From the NCBI GenBank assembly GCA_009694515.1, contig SHUV01000002.1, positions 1 to 64,000 of the forward strand: DNA of 64,000 bases. The letters are read 5' to 3'. This DNA is from Candidatus Planktophila sp. (lineage in GTDB: Bacteria; Actinomycetota; Actinomycetes; Nanopelagicales; Nanopelagicaceae). Below, piece after piece: positions 12,984-23,912 of this stretch (positions are counted from its first letter, which is position 1; each line of letters begins with the position of its first letter). Below the pieces are notes generated by a model, which saw only the letters and a list, made by a program, of their open reading frames with translations, did not search any database and had not been told where the DNA came from. The position numbers and the translations under genes are program-made.

Positions 12984-13136
12984 AATCAGGCAGTTGCTGC
13001 CGCAATTTATGCTCGAGAGAGTGCAATCATCGCACTTGACTAACCGCCTATGCCACCAATAGATCCAATGCGTATGCAGAAAGGTTCATCAAAACAAAAA
13101 GAGAAGCAAGAGAAAAAAGAGAGACAGTCCCGCTAA

Positions 13137-13484
13137 CTACTCTTGCACATCTACTTTCATAGTGCGCAGCGTGTGACGGTCATGGCTCTTCTCGCGTTCA
13201 TGTATTTTTCTAATCTGTAACTCAATACTTTTAACAGCCTCATCAAATGCCGCCACATCATTAAACGATGCTGCCTCTGCACGTAATAGCGGTCCGGAGC
13301 CGTGCGAAGTAATAATCACCTTATGAGAATGTTTTCCTTGTCGCGGGTTCGCCTCATGCATTACTTCCACTTCAATGCGATCTATGATTACGCTAAAGCG
13401 ATTCATAGAGAGTAATTTCTCTTCTGCTATCGCTGAAAAATCACTGGCGAGTTCTGCATGGCGGGGATGGATGATGATTTTCAT
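13137..13484 (-). CDS. hpf: Short ribosome hibernation promoting factor / sigma-54 modulation protein family
   Basis: 115 aa; MKIIIHPRHAELASDFSAIAEEKLLSMNRF...; YfiA/HPF N-domain only. Confidence 0.8.
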   Translation of the reverse strand: MKIIIHPRHAELASDFSAIAEEKLLSMNRFSVIIDRIEVEVMHEANPRQGKHSHKVIITSHGSGPLLRAEAASFNDVAAFDEAVKSIELQIRKIHEREKSHDRHTLRTMKVDVQE

Positions 13485-13527
13485 TTCAACAGCATCCCAC
13501 TACCGGGGTAAAAATGTAAGAGTAGAT

Positions 13528-13917
13528 TTAGCTGGACAGTGGCAGCAGATAAACAACTAATGTGAGGACTGCGGCTAACGAGAGTGATTGAGTGAGAATG
13601 ACCACTGCAGTCTTTCGATCGGCTGCAAGCGCTGCTTTATCCTGCACGCGCGAGAGCTGACCCAGCTTGCCGAAATTAAATGTTCCCATCAGCCCGTATG
13701 CAAGACAGAATTTTCGTTTCGATTGCACCCAGCCAATTGATGCCACAGCCAGCGGAATAAAGATTCCGAGTCGAAGCGAGGGTTCGGCACTTGTTGAAAT
13801 AAATCCAATAAGCGCGCTCACGCTGAGAGCGCTTCCAATAATGGCAACTATTTGGCGGCGGCGAATTTCTCCGGTGCCAATATTGCAAGACCCAGCTACA
13901 TACTGGTTGTCAGACAT
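13528..13917 (-). CDS. Conserved membrane protein with CNIG...EIRRR / FC.AYGLMGTFNF motifs
   Basis: 129 aa, 3-4 predicted TM segments; conserved-looking motifs. Confidence 0.7.
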   Translation of the reverse strand: MSDNQYVAGSCNIGTGEIRRRQIVAIIGSALSVSALIGFISTSAEPSLRLGIFIPLAVASIGWVQSKRKFCLAYGLMGTFNFGKLGQLSRVQDKAALAADRKTAVVILTQSLSLAAVLTLVVYLLPLSS

Positions 13918-14064
13918 TTACGCTTCTTCGAATTCGTCTTCGTCAATCCAAGCATCAGTCTCATTCTCATCTTGTTTTTCAACCCAGGATAGAAATGATC
14001 CAACAGCGCGGAAGGCAAGAAGTGCAACAGTGATTGCCGCAAGGGTTCTTCGGAGCGCTTTCAT
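13918..14064 (-). CDS. Small (48 aa) membrane protein with acidic C-terminus
   Basis: Not in ORF track; reads MKALRRTLAAITVALLAFRAVGSFLSWVEKQDENETDAWIDEDEFEEA*; abuts the start of the next gene. Confidence 0.55.
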   Translation of the reverse strand: MKALRRTLAAITVALLAFRAVGSFLSWVEKQDENETDAWIDEDEFEEA

Positions 14065-14103
14065 ATGGCTAAAAATACTCCACTTTGAATCAAAGTGCGC
14101 GCT

Positions 14104-15171
14104 TTACCCCTGGGTGAGTGCGGTGTCGATATCGTTCCAGAGGTCATCGATATGTTCGCATCCCACTGAAAGACGGATGAGATTCTCCGGCACGCTATGG
14201 CTCTCGCGTTCCCACCGACGCCGGCGCTCCCACGTGGTTTCAACTCCCCCCAGACTTGTTGCATTTGCAATCAGAAATGATGCATCACAGATAGCTTCGG
14301 CCTGCTCGGCGCTAGCGCCTGCTTGGAATGAGACAACTGCACCGAATCCGGGATAGCGAACATTTTTAACCGCAGGGTGATCAGCTAACTTCTTTGCCAA
14401 GCTGGCCGCACTTTCTTGGGCACGGTTAAATCGAAGTGGGAAGGTACGAAGTCCGCGTAGACCAAGCCAGACTTCAAAAGGTCCAGCAACTCCGCCCAGA
14501 GTTGTCCGGGCCTCAATCAGGCGGGTATGGAGCGCAGGGTCTTTAACTGAAAGCGAACCCAAAATAACATCGCTATGGCCAGCAAGATATTTGGCAACTG
14601 AATGCATGACAATATCGGCGCCAAATGTCAGCGGCTTTTGATTGAGCGGTGTTGCAAAAGTGTTATCAAATCCCACACCCAAATTACGCTTCTTCGCTTC
14701 GCCAATGATTACTGCTACTTCAGCAACATTTAAACCAGGATTGGTTGGTGATTCCACCCATAAGAATGCGGCGCCCTGTAATTGGCTGATCACCTCTTTC
14801 GTATCTGTAATATCTACAAAGCGAACTTCGAGTCGTCCTTCGGTGTGATAACGCTTGAGCAGTGACATGGTGCCGCTATAGCCTTCATGTGAGGCAACCA
14901 CAGGTGCTCCGTGTGGCAAGAGCGAAAAGACGGCAGTGATTGCCGCCATCCCTGAGGCAAAGACCAACGTTGATTGCGCTTCTTCCAGTGCCGAAATTGC
15001 ATTCTCTAGCTCATGCCAGTTTTCATTTCCGAAGCGGCCATAATTAATGTCACCTCCTGCACGGTATGTGGAGTTTAGGGAGATGTGTGTATTTAATCCG
15101 GCGCCCGGCGCTGCTTGCGGACGCCCTGTGGAAATTGCAAGAGTCTCCGGGTGCAGGAACTTATCGGCCAT
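14104..15171 (-). CDS. metB: Cys/Met metabolism PLP-dependent enzyme (cystathionine gamma-synthase-like)
   Basis: SVAKYLAGHSDV PLP-lysine motif; start IHPETLAI...LNTHISLNSTYR. Confidence 0.85.
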   Translation of the reverse strand: MADKFLHPETLAISTGRPQAAPGAGLNTHISLNSTYRAGGDINYGRFGNENWHELENAISALEEAQSTLVFASGMAAITAVFSLLPHGAPVVASHEGYSGTMSLLKRYHTEGRLEVRFVDITDTKEVISQLQGAAFLWVESPTNPGLNVAEVAVIIGEAKKRNLGVGFDNTFATPLNQKPLTFGADIVMHSVAKYLAGHSDVILGSLSVKDPALHTRLIEARTTLGGVAGPFEVWLGLRGLRTFPLRFNRAQESAASLAKKLADHPAVKNVRYPGFGAVVSFQAGASAEQAEAICDASFLIANATSLGGVETTWERRRRWERESHSVPENLIRLSVGCEHIDDLWNDIDTALTQG

Positions 15172-15188
15172 AGGTACAGAGTAATCGC

Positions 15189-15720
15189 TTAACTGGAAAC
15201 TTGCGAAGGAAATGAGACTCCGGTACTTGAATGACAGTCATAGCCATTGGGATTCTTCGCTAAATATCGCTGGTGGTACTCCTCCGCGAGATAGTAAGGG
15301 ATGCCTTGCGCGCTCTTGATCTCGGTAACAATCTCGCCAATACCTTTTCGGGAAAGGGCTGCCTGATACACATCGCGTGTTGCCTCTGCCTGTAGCAACT
15401 GAGAATCACTTGTTGTGAAAATCGCACTCCGATACTGGGTTCCGATATCTCCACCTTGCCGGTTGAGCGAAGTCGGATCATGCATCACCCAGAACTCTTC
15501 TAGTAATCGTCGATATGTAACCTTCGTTGGATCAAAGCTCACTTCCACAATCTCGGCATGGCCCGTCACACCTGTGCACACTTGTTCATATGAAGGATCA
15601 GGACGTGTTCCACCCATATAGCCAACACTTGTCTGTAGTACTCCAGGAATATTCCACAATCTGCGCTCGGCGCCCCAGAAACAACCTGTTGCAAAATATG
15701 CTTTCTCGGTATTGCTCATA
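15189..15720 (-). CDS. msrA: Peptide-methionine (S)-S-oxide reductase
   Basis: MSNTEKAYFATGCFWGAERRLW GCFWG motif; start reset from 15773 because the longer ORF runs through the tRNA. Confidence 0.93.
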
Positions 15721-15746
15721 GTCAGATAATCTACCCTTCTACCTGC

Positions 15747-15818
15747 GCCCCCGTAGCTCAGGGGATAGAGCACTGCCCTCCGGAGGCAGGTGCACAGGTT
15801 CGATTCCTGTCGGGGGCA
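15747..15818 (+). tRNA. tRNA-Arg (anticodon CCG)
   Basis: Acceptor GCCCCCG/CGGGGGC, anticodon arm CTGCC-CTCCGGA-GGCAG, T-arm CAGGTTCGATTCCTG; 72 nt, no encoded CCA. Confidence 0.93.
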
Positions 15819-15999
15819 CTATCACCAACTGCGCTCAATTTTTTCATAACACAATCAACACAAGAGGGATATAAATCACTTCAAAGCTCGAAATCTTCTC
15901 GACTACCTTATTGTTAAACTAAGCTGTAACAGGGAGAATAACCCTCTTGCGCGCACTAGTTGCGCACACATTTATATCTAGAATTGAAAGGGGTGAGCC

Positions 16000-16266
16000 A
16001 TGGACTGGAGACATCAGTCTGCATGTCGCGATGAAGATCCTGAGCTCTTCTTCCCCGTTGGCAATACTGGCCCCGCAATTAGCCAGATTGAAGAAGCGAA
16101 GAAGGTATGTAATCGCTGCCTCGTCAAAGATCCATGCCTTGCTTGGGCTCTGGAATCAGGTCAAGATGCTGGTGTGTGGGGCGGACTTTCAGAAGATGAA
16201 CGCCGCGCCCTTAAACGTCGCGCAGCTCGTAACCGTGCTCGCTTGATAGATAACGGAATCGCTTAA
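16000..16266 (+). CDS. whiB1: WhiB-family transcriptional regulator (WhiB1-like)
   Basis: Cys motif C...CNRCLVKDPC, GVWGGLSEDERR; adjacent to PdtaS-like kinase. Confidence 0.9.
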   Translation: MDWRHQSACRDEDPELFFPVGNTGPAISQIEEAKKVCNRCLVKDPCLAWALESGQDAGVWGGLSEDERRALKRRAARNRARLIDNGIA

Positions 16267-16276
16267 CCTACAATTT

Positions 16277-17752
16277 TTATTTAGTGTTTGGAAAAACCAC
16301 AATAGCTTTCGTCTGAGTTTCATCAGAGACCAATGAGAGCGTGCCGCTAAGTTCATTTTCAGTCAGCGTGCGCACAATTTGCAGACCGAGGTTTGGAGAT
16401 TCAGCGATGTTGAAGCCTTCCGGTAATCCCACGCCATCATCTGAAATGATCACTTGAATCTCTGAATTCTGGCAATCAACATGAATTCCCAGCACTGAAC
16501 CCGTCTCAGCTAATCCGTGTTCGAGAGCGTTATGAATGAGTTCGGTAATGACTAGGGCTAGTGGTGTTGCAATTCGTGGGTCAAGTGAACCAAAGGTGCC
16601 AGTTCGCTCGATGCGCAATTCATTCATGCGAGGGCTCAGCTCTAGCGCATGCGTGACCAGGCTATCTAGCACCTGATCGAAGCCCACTGATGCATCGGGA
16701 GTATTGGAAAGAGTTTCATGTACCAAGGCAATGGAGGCAATACGACGAACCGCCTCATTAAGTGCGGCACTCGCGTTGGGATCATTGATGCGGCGAGCTT
16801 GCAACCGAAGCAGAGCTGAAACAGTCTGTAAATTATTCTTTACTCGGTGATGAATCTCGCGAATAGTCACATCTTTTGTTACTAGTTCGCGCTCACGTCT
16901 GCGAATCTCAGTGACGTTATTGAGTAAGACGATTGCACCAATCCGGTTTTCGCCTTGAATCAGTGGGAGGACGGTAAATGAGATGGTTCCACCAGCATTT
17001 TCAATCTCAACTCGTTTCAGTGATTTGCCGGTAAGTGCCCCAGCGATACTCTCTTCTTGGGCATTGGCACTGTGTTGTGCAAGTGATTGTGCAAGAGTTC
17101 CCAGCTCACTTCCTTCAACCTCATGCACCCAACCTAAGCGGCTAAAAGCTGACTGCGCATTCGGACTTGCATAGGAGACAACACCGTTGACATCAAGGCG
17201 GATTAATCCATCACCCACGCGTGGCGCCGGGTCAAAAAGTGATCCTGCATCTGGGTATGGAAAACTTCCTTCCGTAATCATTCGATATAAATTATTTGCA
17301 ATCTCGCGATAGTTAAGCTCCAATCGGCTGGGTTGGCGCATTAGTTCGGCATTTCTATGGCGCGAAATAACAGCAACCACAAGGCCATCAACTACTACTG
17401 GGATAGTTTCTTCTTTGACAGAGAACTCACCCATTGGCTCTGGTTCGGTATTTCTCACAATTTCAGCGCTAGCAAGTGCTTGATCTATATATTTGCGCTG
17501 CCCATGGGTGATTTCATCTCCGATGACATCAAGTGGAAAGAGAGTTGCGGCAGTTGTGGGTCTGATGTGTGCAACTGCAACATAACCAGTGGGCCAGCTC
17601 TTGAAATCTTTTCGCAGCGGAACCCAGAGAATTAAATCAGCGAAAGATAAATCTGAAAGTAGCTGCCAATCAGCGATCAGTTCGCGAAGTCGGTGAATAT
17701 GAATATCAGTCAGCGGGCTTCGCTTTTTCACAAATTCTTCAATCGATGCCAT
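16277..17752 (-). CDS. pdtaS: PdtaS-like sensor histidine kinase (HisKA_2 family)
   Basis: EIHHRVKNNLQTVSALLRLQARR H-box, HATPase C-terminus; start at MASIEEF. Confidence 0.88.
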   Translation of the reverse strand: MASIEEFVKKRSPLTDIHIHRLRELIADWQLLSDLSFADLILWVPLRKDFKSWPTGYVAVAHIRPTTAATLFPLDVIGDEITHGQRKYIDQALASAEIVRNTEPEPMGEFSVKEETIPVVVDGLVVAVISRHRNAELMRQPSRLELNYREIANNLYRMITEGSFPYPDAGSLFDPAPRVGDGLIRLDVNGVVSYASPNAQSAFSRLGWVHEVEGSELGTLAQSLAQHSANAQEESIAGALTGKSLKRVEIENAGGTISFTVLPLIQGENRIGAIVLLNNVTEIRRRERELVTKDVTIREIHHRVKNNLQTVSALLRLQARRINDPNASAALNEAVRRIASIALVHETLSNTPDASVGFDQVLDSLVTHALELSPRMNELRIERTGTFGSLDPRIATPLALVITELIHNALEHGLAETGSVLGIHVDCQNSEIQVIISDDGVGLPEGFNIAESPNLGLQIVRTLTENELSGTLSLVSDETQTKAIVVFPNTK

Positions 17753-17763
17753 ATTTCGAATCC

Positions 17764-18153
17764 TTACGAAAGCCACGTTGTCAGATTGTTGGCAATCTCT
17801 TGTGTGGCAAACCAGGTCAGTTCCTGACCATCAGCTGAAACCTCAAAACAGCATTGCACGTAATCCCACATCAGAGGTGCGGCAAGAGAGATTGAGAGTT
17901 CATGCTCTGCTTCAATGATTGATTCAGGAACTTCCAGGGCTAACACGCAGGCAGTTCCAACAGCAGAACCTAGTAGCTCCACTGCATCCTCGGCTGCAAT
18001 CAATGACAGGGTGTATTCGACTTCTTCTTCATCGAGATCGCTATTGCTGGATATGAATGTCGGGGTAGCTGCATAGGCATCGCTGACATCGAACTCTCCT
18101 GATTGGAGAAATTCTTGAATTTCAGAGGCGGTAACACCGATGTATGCACGCAT
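17764..18153 (-). CDS. DUF6912-like protein
   Basis: MRAYIGVTASEIQEFL...; placement beside pdtaS; family recalled. Confidence 0.65.
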   Translation of the reverse strand: MRAYIGVTASEIQEFLQSGEFDVSDAYAATPTFISSNSDLDEEEVEYTLSLIAAEDAVELLGSAVGTACVLALEVPESIIEAEHELSISLAAPLMWDYVQCCFEVSADGQELTWFATQEIANNLTTWLS

Positions 18154-18172
18154 GTGCCTAGCCTATAAGAAG

Positions 18173-19264
18173 TTATCCCCCTACTTCACCGGCCAAACTG
18201 GCGATGCTCTTGCGGAGCAGGCTTCGCTCATTAGATTCATAGAGTGATGTCTGCTCATTTTCAGCCATTGCTATCGAACGCGAATCTGCCGGATACGCAA
18301 GAATTTTCTTAGGGCCAATCGTCCTTGCAGCCGCCAGAAATGCTTCGTCATAAATTGCGCCTCTCTTACCTTGAGCCGACATGGCCTGGACAAATGAGAT
18401 TGCGGGCTTCATTGAATTTTGTGAGAGAGCTTGTGAAATCTTGCGAACTCGCTCGACTCCCACTCGGTTAGATTTTGCGATGATCCATAATTCATCTGCC
18501 TGCGAAGTGACCCAGACCAGAATCTCACCAGTCCAGCGTTGGCCTCGAAGTACTTGCGCAAGTTCTGAGATCACACCGGAATCGATGATGATGTAATCAA
18601 ACTCCATCTTGGCAGCGTCCAATAGCGCAATTGATTCAGCTGCATTTTCTTGAGTGACTTCCAGTGCCCACATATTATTGGCAATCTTTTGAAAGCTCTT
18701 CGCAGAGTTCAACCCTTGTTGCCCTAAGAGAATTGCAATAGTGGGAGAAAAGGCATTTCCATCAATGATGAGAACTTTCTTTGCTAAAAGACTAAGTTCA
18801 GTTGCGATGTTAATACTTAACGATGTGCAGCCAGCGCCAGCATGGGCAGCTGCAATTGCCAGGACATGTGCTCGAGTTTGCTGGGTAACTGGCTCGCTGA
18901 CTCTGAGCATCGGCCTTCTCATCGAACCGCGAATCATCGCAATTAACTCGAGGGCAACGGTGGGCTGGGCAAAGGAATCTGGAAATTGGAGCAGATCTAC
19001 ATCGCTTTTTCGAAAGATAAAGATTCTCATCCCGCTATTAGTGAGTTTATGAAGAGATTGGTGATCTAGCCCCTCTAAATCTGTGGAGATGAGTAATACA
19101 TCTGGTTGTGTTTCTAAACCCTGCAAAAACTCATTGAGAGATACCCAATCCAGTGCGCGATATAAGACGTTCCATCCTTGACTAAATAAGGTACTTGCCG
19201 CAAAGCTTTCAAAGTCAGAACCATGTATCGCCGTGACCGCACTAGCGTGTTCTGACTTAGCCAT
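18173..19264 (-). CDS. CpaE-like / MinD-like ATPase
   Basis: [33 protein letters not shown] deviant Walker A; start at MAKSEH. Confidence 0.75.
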   Translation of the reverse strand: MAKSEHASAVTAIHGSDFESFAASTLFSQGWNVLYRALDWVSLNEFLQGLETQPDVLLISTDLEGLDHQSLHKLTNSGMRIFIFRKSDVDLLQFPDSFAQPTVALELIAMIRGSMRRPMLRVSEPVTQQTRAHVLAIAAAHAGAGCTSLSINIATELSLLAKKVLIIDGNAFSPTIAILLGQQGLNSAKSFQKIANNMWALEVTQENAAESIALLDAAKMEFDYIIIDSGVISELAQVLRGQRWTGEILVWVTSQADELWIIAKSNRVGVERVRKISQALSQNSMKPAISFVQAMSAQGKRGAIYDEAFLAAARTIGPKKILAYPADSRSIAMAENEQTSLYESNERSLLRKSIASLAGEVGG

Positions 19265-19853
19265 GTGTTTGTACGGCAACCAAACGACCGCTAGTGGTCG
19301 CCGCTAATACATCAGCGATGAATTCACCAGCTACTGACACTGTCATTGCCACTTCTCCCCCGAAATTTGATCCTTTCCTATCGATTGAAACTACGAAGAC
19401 GCTTCCGAGGATGAAGGTGGGCGCTTGCAAGCTTTCGCCATTCTTTTCATCGTGTAACTGATAGAGGCTGACAATCTCTCCAACACCGACTTGTGATGGA
19501 ATATCTACAGCGCGCATACTCAGAGAAACCTGCTTTTGCCTCGCAGAAATTGATTGGTTAGTCAGTGCATCAACTTCAAGTAATTCTCCTGCCGCAACAA
19601 TGCGGCGTGAAATCAGGCCAGCGGGATCAATATCTGCAGATACATACCTTCCACGAGCTGACCCTAGAGTGACTGAGATGAGATTAAGGTCAGTGCTCTC
19701 AATAGATGTTCCTGATGCAATCGGCCTACTTGCCACCCAATATTTCTCCTTCTGATTTGCGGCAACGGACATCAGAAAAGAAGCCAAGAGCGCTGCTATG
19801 AAAAGTGAGATAGAGAGAATGAATCGTGTGTTCTTCTGCTTCCTAGGGGCCAT
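19257..19853 (-). CDS. SAF-domain protein (CpaB-like)
   Basis: Single N-terminal [28 protein letters not shown]-like. Confidence 0.7.
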   Translation of the reverse strand: MAPRKQKNTRFILSISLFIAALLASFLMSVAANQKEKYWVASRPIASGTSIESTDLNLISVTLGSARGRYVSADIDPAGLISRRIVAAGELLEVDALTNQSISARQKQVSLSMRAVDIPSQVGVGEIVSLYQLHDEKNGESLQAPTFILGSVFVVSIDRKGSNFGGEVAMTVSVAGEFIADVLAATTSGRLVAVQTHG

Positions 19854-19975
19854 GGCGGCAGCGTAAAAGGGGGTTATAAACCAGATCTCGCCTTTTGCAC
19901 AGTACAGCGAAAGGATGAGCGCATTTCATCTTTCTGGCTGATTACTACATGAGCAACTAACTCCACTGTGCACCC

Positions 19976-20503
19976 ATGACAACAGAGACCTATACACAAC
20001 ACTTTCCACGCACTAAGCCTTTTCTACAATTGATTTCAAGCACGGAAGATCCAGCACTGTGGAGCCATCCAGTTCTAGATTTATTTGCTCCTCCCGCATC
20101 TGTCATGCCACCGCAAGTGGCAAGGCTCTACCTAGTTCCTTCTACCTTTGGGGAAGAGATTGAACTAGATGAGATGCCTATTCCATCTTCGGCCACAGAT
20201 CTGCCAGATTTACATCAGTGGACGATGAAGTTTATTGTGAGCATCCTTGAAATTTGGGCTGGTCGCAGGCAACCTGCGCAATTAATTCGTTCATGCCATC
20301 GAGTGATCTATATGGAGCTGTTATGCAAGACTGGAAGTCAGAGTGAAATTGGAAAGATTAAAAGTATCCATCAATCAGAACCGTTAGATGGCATCTGCGA
20401 ATCAACTGTGACGGTCAGATATGGAAATCGACTTCGCGCAATTGTTATTCGTTTTGAAGGTGTGGACGGACGCTGGCTCTGCACCGCCCTGCGGTTGCTC
20501 TAA
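19976..20503 (+). CDS. Rv3235-family protein
   Basis: C-terminal GRRQPAQLIRSC...GRWLCTALRLL; position beside secA. Confidence 0.75.
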   Translation: MTTETYTQHFPRTKPFLQLISSTEDPALWSHPVLDLFAPPASVMPPQVARLYLVPSTFGEEIELDEMPIPSSATDLPDLHQWTMKFIVSILEIWAGRRQPAQLIRSCHRVIYMELLCKTGSQSEIGKIKSIHQSEPLDGICESTVTVRYGNRLRAIVIRFEGVDGRWLCTALRLL

Positions 20504-20509
20504 AGTGAA

Positions 20510-23182
20510 TTAGGCAGCGCCGTGGCAGCGCTTGAATTTCTTGCCAGAGCCACATGGGCACGGGCTATTACGCGAGACTTCACCAGATGTCACAACACCA
20601 TTTTCATCTGCCGCGGTGTAACGAAGTGGAGCCGTATTTACCGGCTTGTCATTAACTCCGCGTGCCTTCACTTCTGAGCCATCGCCTTCGATTGTTACTT
20701 CGACGTTAAAGACAAGGCTGGCTAACTCTTCTTTAATACCATCCATCATCGCTGAGAAGAGTTCAAAACCTTCACGTTGATATTCAACCAGTGGATCACG
20801 TTGTGCCATGGCACGCAGGCCGATACCCTCTTGCAAATAATCCATCTCATAGAGGTGCTCTCGCCATTTACGGTCAAGGACAGAGAGCAGTACTTTGCGC
20901 TCTAATTCGCGTAAGACTTCTACTCCTAACGCTGCTTCACGCTTTGCATATGCGGCAACGGCATCATCGAGAATTCGAGTCTCTAAAATCTCCACATCCA
21001 GAGCTGATCGTGAACCAAACTCCTTCTCTAAATCTTGTGGCGTAAAGGAGATCGGATAAATAAGTTTGAGAGCTGCCCAGAGTTGATCAAGATCCCAATC
21101 TTCGGCATAGCCCTGGGCTGTTGCCACCTGAACGTATGCACTCAAGGTGTCAGCCATGAAATCGCCCACTTGGCTTCCAATATCCTTACCCTCAAGTACT
21201 AAGCGGCGTTCTGCATAAATTACTTCGCGTTGGCGGTTCATGACATCGTCATACTTAAGAACATTCTTACGGATTTCAAAGTTCTGCGCTTCCACCTGTG
21301 TCTGGGCTGAGCGAATTGCATTGGAAACCATCTTTGATTCAATGGGTTCATCTTCTGGTAAGCCAGCTGCTCCTAGGACACGTTCAACAATTCCAGAGTT
21401 GAATCTGCGCATCAAATCATCTTGGAGTGAGAGGTAGAAACGAGATTCACCAGGATCGCCTTGGCGTCCTGATCGTCCACGAAGCTGATTATCAATACGC
21501 CTGGACTCATGTCGCTCAGTTCCAAGAACGTAGAGCCCACCGAGTGCGACAACTTCTTCATGCTCCTTGGCAATTGCAGCCTTTTGCTTTGCAATCTCTG
21601 CCGGCCAGGCAGCTTCATATTCAGTTGCGTTATCTACCGGTGAAATTCCCTTGCGCTGTAATTCAAAGTCGGCCATGAATTCTGGATTTCCACCCAGCAT
21701 GATGTCAGTTCCGCGTCCTGCCATATTTGTCGCAACTGTGACAGCGCCTTTAGTTCCAGCGCGAGCAATGATTGCCGCTTCCCGCTCGTGATGCTTAGCA
21801 TTAAGAACTTCGTGAGGGACGCCTGCTTTTTTGAGGAATGCTGAAAGTTCTTCCGATTTTTCAACGCTGACGGTTCCAACCAATACCGGTTGGCCCTTGC
21901 GATGACGCTCAACGATGTCGCGAGTAACAGATGCAAACTTTCCTACCTCAGATTTATAGACTAAATCTGCTTCATCAATACGTTGCATTGGGCGATTAGT
22001 TGGAATTGGAACAACACCAAGCTTATAAATTTGATGAAACTCCGACGCTTCTGTAATAGCTGTTCCGGTCATTCCAGAAATGGTTTCATAGAGTCGGAAG
22101 TAATTTTGAAGTGTAATCGTGGCAAGAGTCTGGTTTTCATCTTTAATTTCAATTCGTTCTTTTGCTTCCAGAGCTTGATGCAGACCTTCGCTATAACGAC
22201 GACCTGCAAGCATGCGACCAGTATGTTCATCAACAATAAGAAGCTCGCCATTCATTACTACATAATCTTTATCACGCTTAAAGAGCTCTTTAGCTCGGAC
22301 GGAGTTATTGAGATAGCCAATCAGGGTTGTATTGGCAGCTTCATATAGATTCTCAATCCCAAGCAGCTCCTCAACCTTAGTGACTCCATCTTCCAGGATT
22401 CCAACGGTCTTCTTCTTCTCATCTACTTCATAGTGTGAATCGCGTTGTAGTTTGGTTGCGATATTTGCGAACTCGACATACCACTTCGTAGCCTTATCAG
22501 CCGGTCCACTAATGATTAGCGGTGTGCGCGCTTCATCAATAAGAATCGAGTCAACTTCATCGACAACTGCGAAGTAATGATCACGCTGCACACAGTCTTC
22601 GAGTGACCATGCCATATTGTCGCGAAGATAATCAAAACCAAATTCATTGTTTGTGCCATAAGTAATATCTGAAGAGTATGCCGCACGACGTTCTGCAGAT
22701 GTCATGCTATTAAGAATTACGCCAACGCTGAGACCAAGGAATCGGTGAACACGACCCATCCATTCGCTGTCACGTTCAGCCAAGTAGTCATTGACTGTAA
22801 CTACGTGAACTCCGCGTCCTGCTAGGGCGTTGAGATATGAGGGAAGTGTTGCAACAAGAGTCTTTCCTTCACCGGTGCGCATTTCTGCGATATTGCCACG
22901 GTGAAGCGCCGCTCCACCCATGATTTGAACGTCATAGTGACGTTGGCCAAGTGTGCGCTTTGCAGCTTCGCGAACAACGGCAAATGCCTCAGGAAGTAAA
23001 TCATCGAGTATTTCGCCTTGCGCCAGGCGTTTCTTAAATTCTTCGGTCTTTGCTCGCAGTTGGTCATCAGTTAGCGCAGAGATTGATCCTTCGAAGGCGT
23101 TGACCTTTTCGACGACCTTGCTTAAGTCACGAAGAATTTTTCCTTCGCCGGCTCGCATGATGCGGTCGAGAATTGAAGCCAT
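20510..23182 (-). CDS. secA: Preprotein translocase subunit SecA
   Basis: Full length, DEAD motor motifs, C-terminal [14 protein letters not shown] zinc motif. Confidence 0.98.
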   Translation of the reverse strand: MASILDRIMRAGEGKILRDLSKVVEKVNAFEGSISALTDDQLRAKTEEFKKRLAQGEILDDLLPEAFAVVREAAKRTLGQRHYDVQIMGGAALHRGNIAEMRTGEGKTLVATLPSYLNALAGRGVHVVTVNDYLAERDSEWMGRVHRFLGLSVGVILNSMTSAERRAAYSSDITYGTNNEFGFDYLRDNMAWSLEDCVQRDHYFAVVDEVDSILIDEARTPLIISGPADKATKWYVEFANIATKLQRDSHYEVDEKKKTVGILEDGVTKVEELLGIENLYEAANTTLIGYLNNSVRAKELFKRDKDYVVMNGELLIVDEHTGRMLAGRRYSEGLHQALEAKERIEIKDENQTLATITLQNYFRLYETISGMTGTAITEASEFHQIYKLGVVPIPTNRPMQRIDEADLVYKSEVGKFASVTRDIVERHRKGQPVLVGTVSVEKSEELSAFLKKAGVPHEVLNAKHHEREAAIIARAGTKGAVTVATNMAGRGTDIMLGGNPEFMADFELQRKGISPVDNATEYEAAWPAEIAKQKAAIAKEHEEVVALGGLYVLGTERHESRRIDNQLRGRSGRQGDPGESRFYLSLQDDLMRRFNSGIVERVLGAAGLPEDEPIESKMVSNAIRSAQTQVEAQNFEIRKNVLKYDDVMNRQREVIYAERRLVLEGKDIGSQVGDFMADTLSAYVQVATAQGYAEDWDLDQLWAALKLIYPISFTPQDLEKEFGSRSALDVEILETRILDDAVAAYAKREAALGVEVLRELERKVLLSVLDRKWREHLYEMDYLQEGIGLRAMAQRDPLVEYQREGFELFSAMMDGIKEELASLVFNVEVTIEGDGSEVKARGVNDKPVNTAPLRYTAADENGVVTSGEVSRNSPCPCGSGKKFKRCHGAA

Positions 23183-23242
23183 TTGCCTACCTTCCACTTG
23201 CCGATCCCCATTGCGCGCAATGGGCGCCCTATTCGAGCCCCC

Positions 23243-23881
23243 TTATCGTAGAGGTTCTGCCACACAAGCTGTAATCGCAGCCGAGACTTCAATTCCTGCA
23301 GCACGCAATGCGCGGGCAGCCTCCTGCAGAGTCACCCCTGTTGTGATGAGGTCATCGACAATGATTGCCTTACCACTGTGATATCGCACTGAAGTCAGTG
23401 CCCCTTCTAAATTATCTAGTCTCTCTTTGGCATCGAGCTTTGATTGATCTTTGACAGCTCTGGTGTGAGTCAATAATTCACGGGTTGGCACCCGTGCACT
23501 ACCACCAATTTCTCGGGTTAATTCGGTAATGAATTGTCTCCCTCGTAAACGAGCCACAGATTTTCTAGATGGAATTGGAACTAAAAACCCGATTCCTTGC
23601 TCTTGTAAACAGAGCGAAAGCGAATGAGAAAGTGCGCTCACCATTAGTTCATCTGCTCGTCGCAATGCATGTTCTTTTGCAGCCAATAAAACTTTCCCTG
23701 CAATCGGTGAATAGGGAATGGAAGAATAAATCGGGAAATGTGGTTTTTGGCGAGAGTGAGATCTGTAAATTCTCGGCTGCCAGAACTTTCTGCACTGCGA
23801 ACAGATCTCTAAACCCAAGGCGCCACAACCTAAACAACGAACTGGGAAAATTAGCTCCTCAAGTGATGTGAGCAGATTCAT
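23243..23881 (-). CDS. ComF family phosphoribosyltransferase-like protein
   Basis: CLGCGALGLEICSQC and IIVDDLITTGVTLQEAARAL PRTase motif. Confidence 0.9.
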   Translation of the reverse strand: MNLLTSLEELIFPVRCLGCGALGLEICSQCRKFWQPRIYRSHSRQKPHFPIYSSIPYSPIAGKVLLAAKEHALRRADELMVSALSHSLSLCLQEQGIGFLVPIPSRKSVARLRGRQFITELTREIGGSARVPTRELLTHTRAVKDQSKLDAKERLDNLEGALTSVRYHSGKAIIVDDLITTGVTLQEAARALRAAGIEVSAAITACVAEPLR

Positions 23882-23912
23882 CTAGCCATCATGCTGCAAT
23901 GACAGCTAGCGG

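Noticed and set aside
13050-13136. 28 aa plus-strand ORF MPPIDPMRMQKGSSKQKEKQEKKERQSR abutting hpf
   Set aside because: No Shine-Dalgarno and low-complexity K/E/Q composition; overlaps the antisense kinase remnant. Could be real but unsupported from sequence alone
15189-15773. Longer msrA ORF as listed in the track
   Set aside because: Its first 18 codons run through the tRNA-Arg gene; MSNTEK start at 15720 is the natural one
21983-22348. 121 aa plus-strand ORF inside secA
   Set aside because: Antisense to a highly conserved part of SecA; no family features
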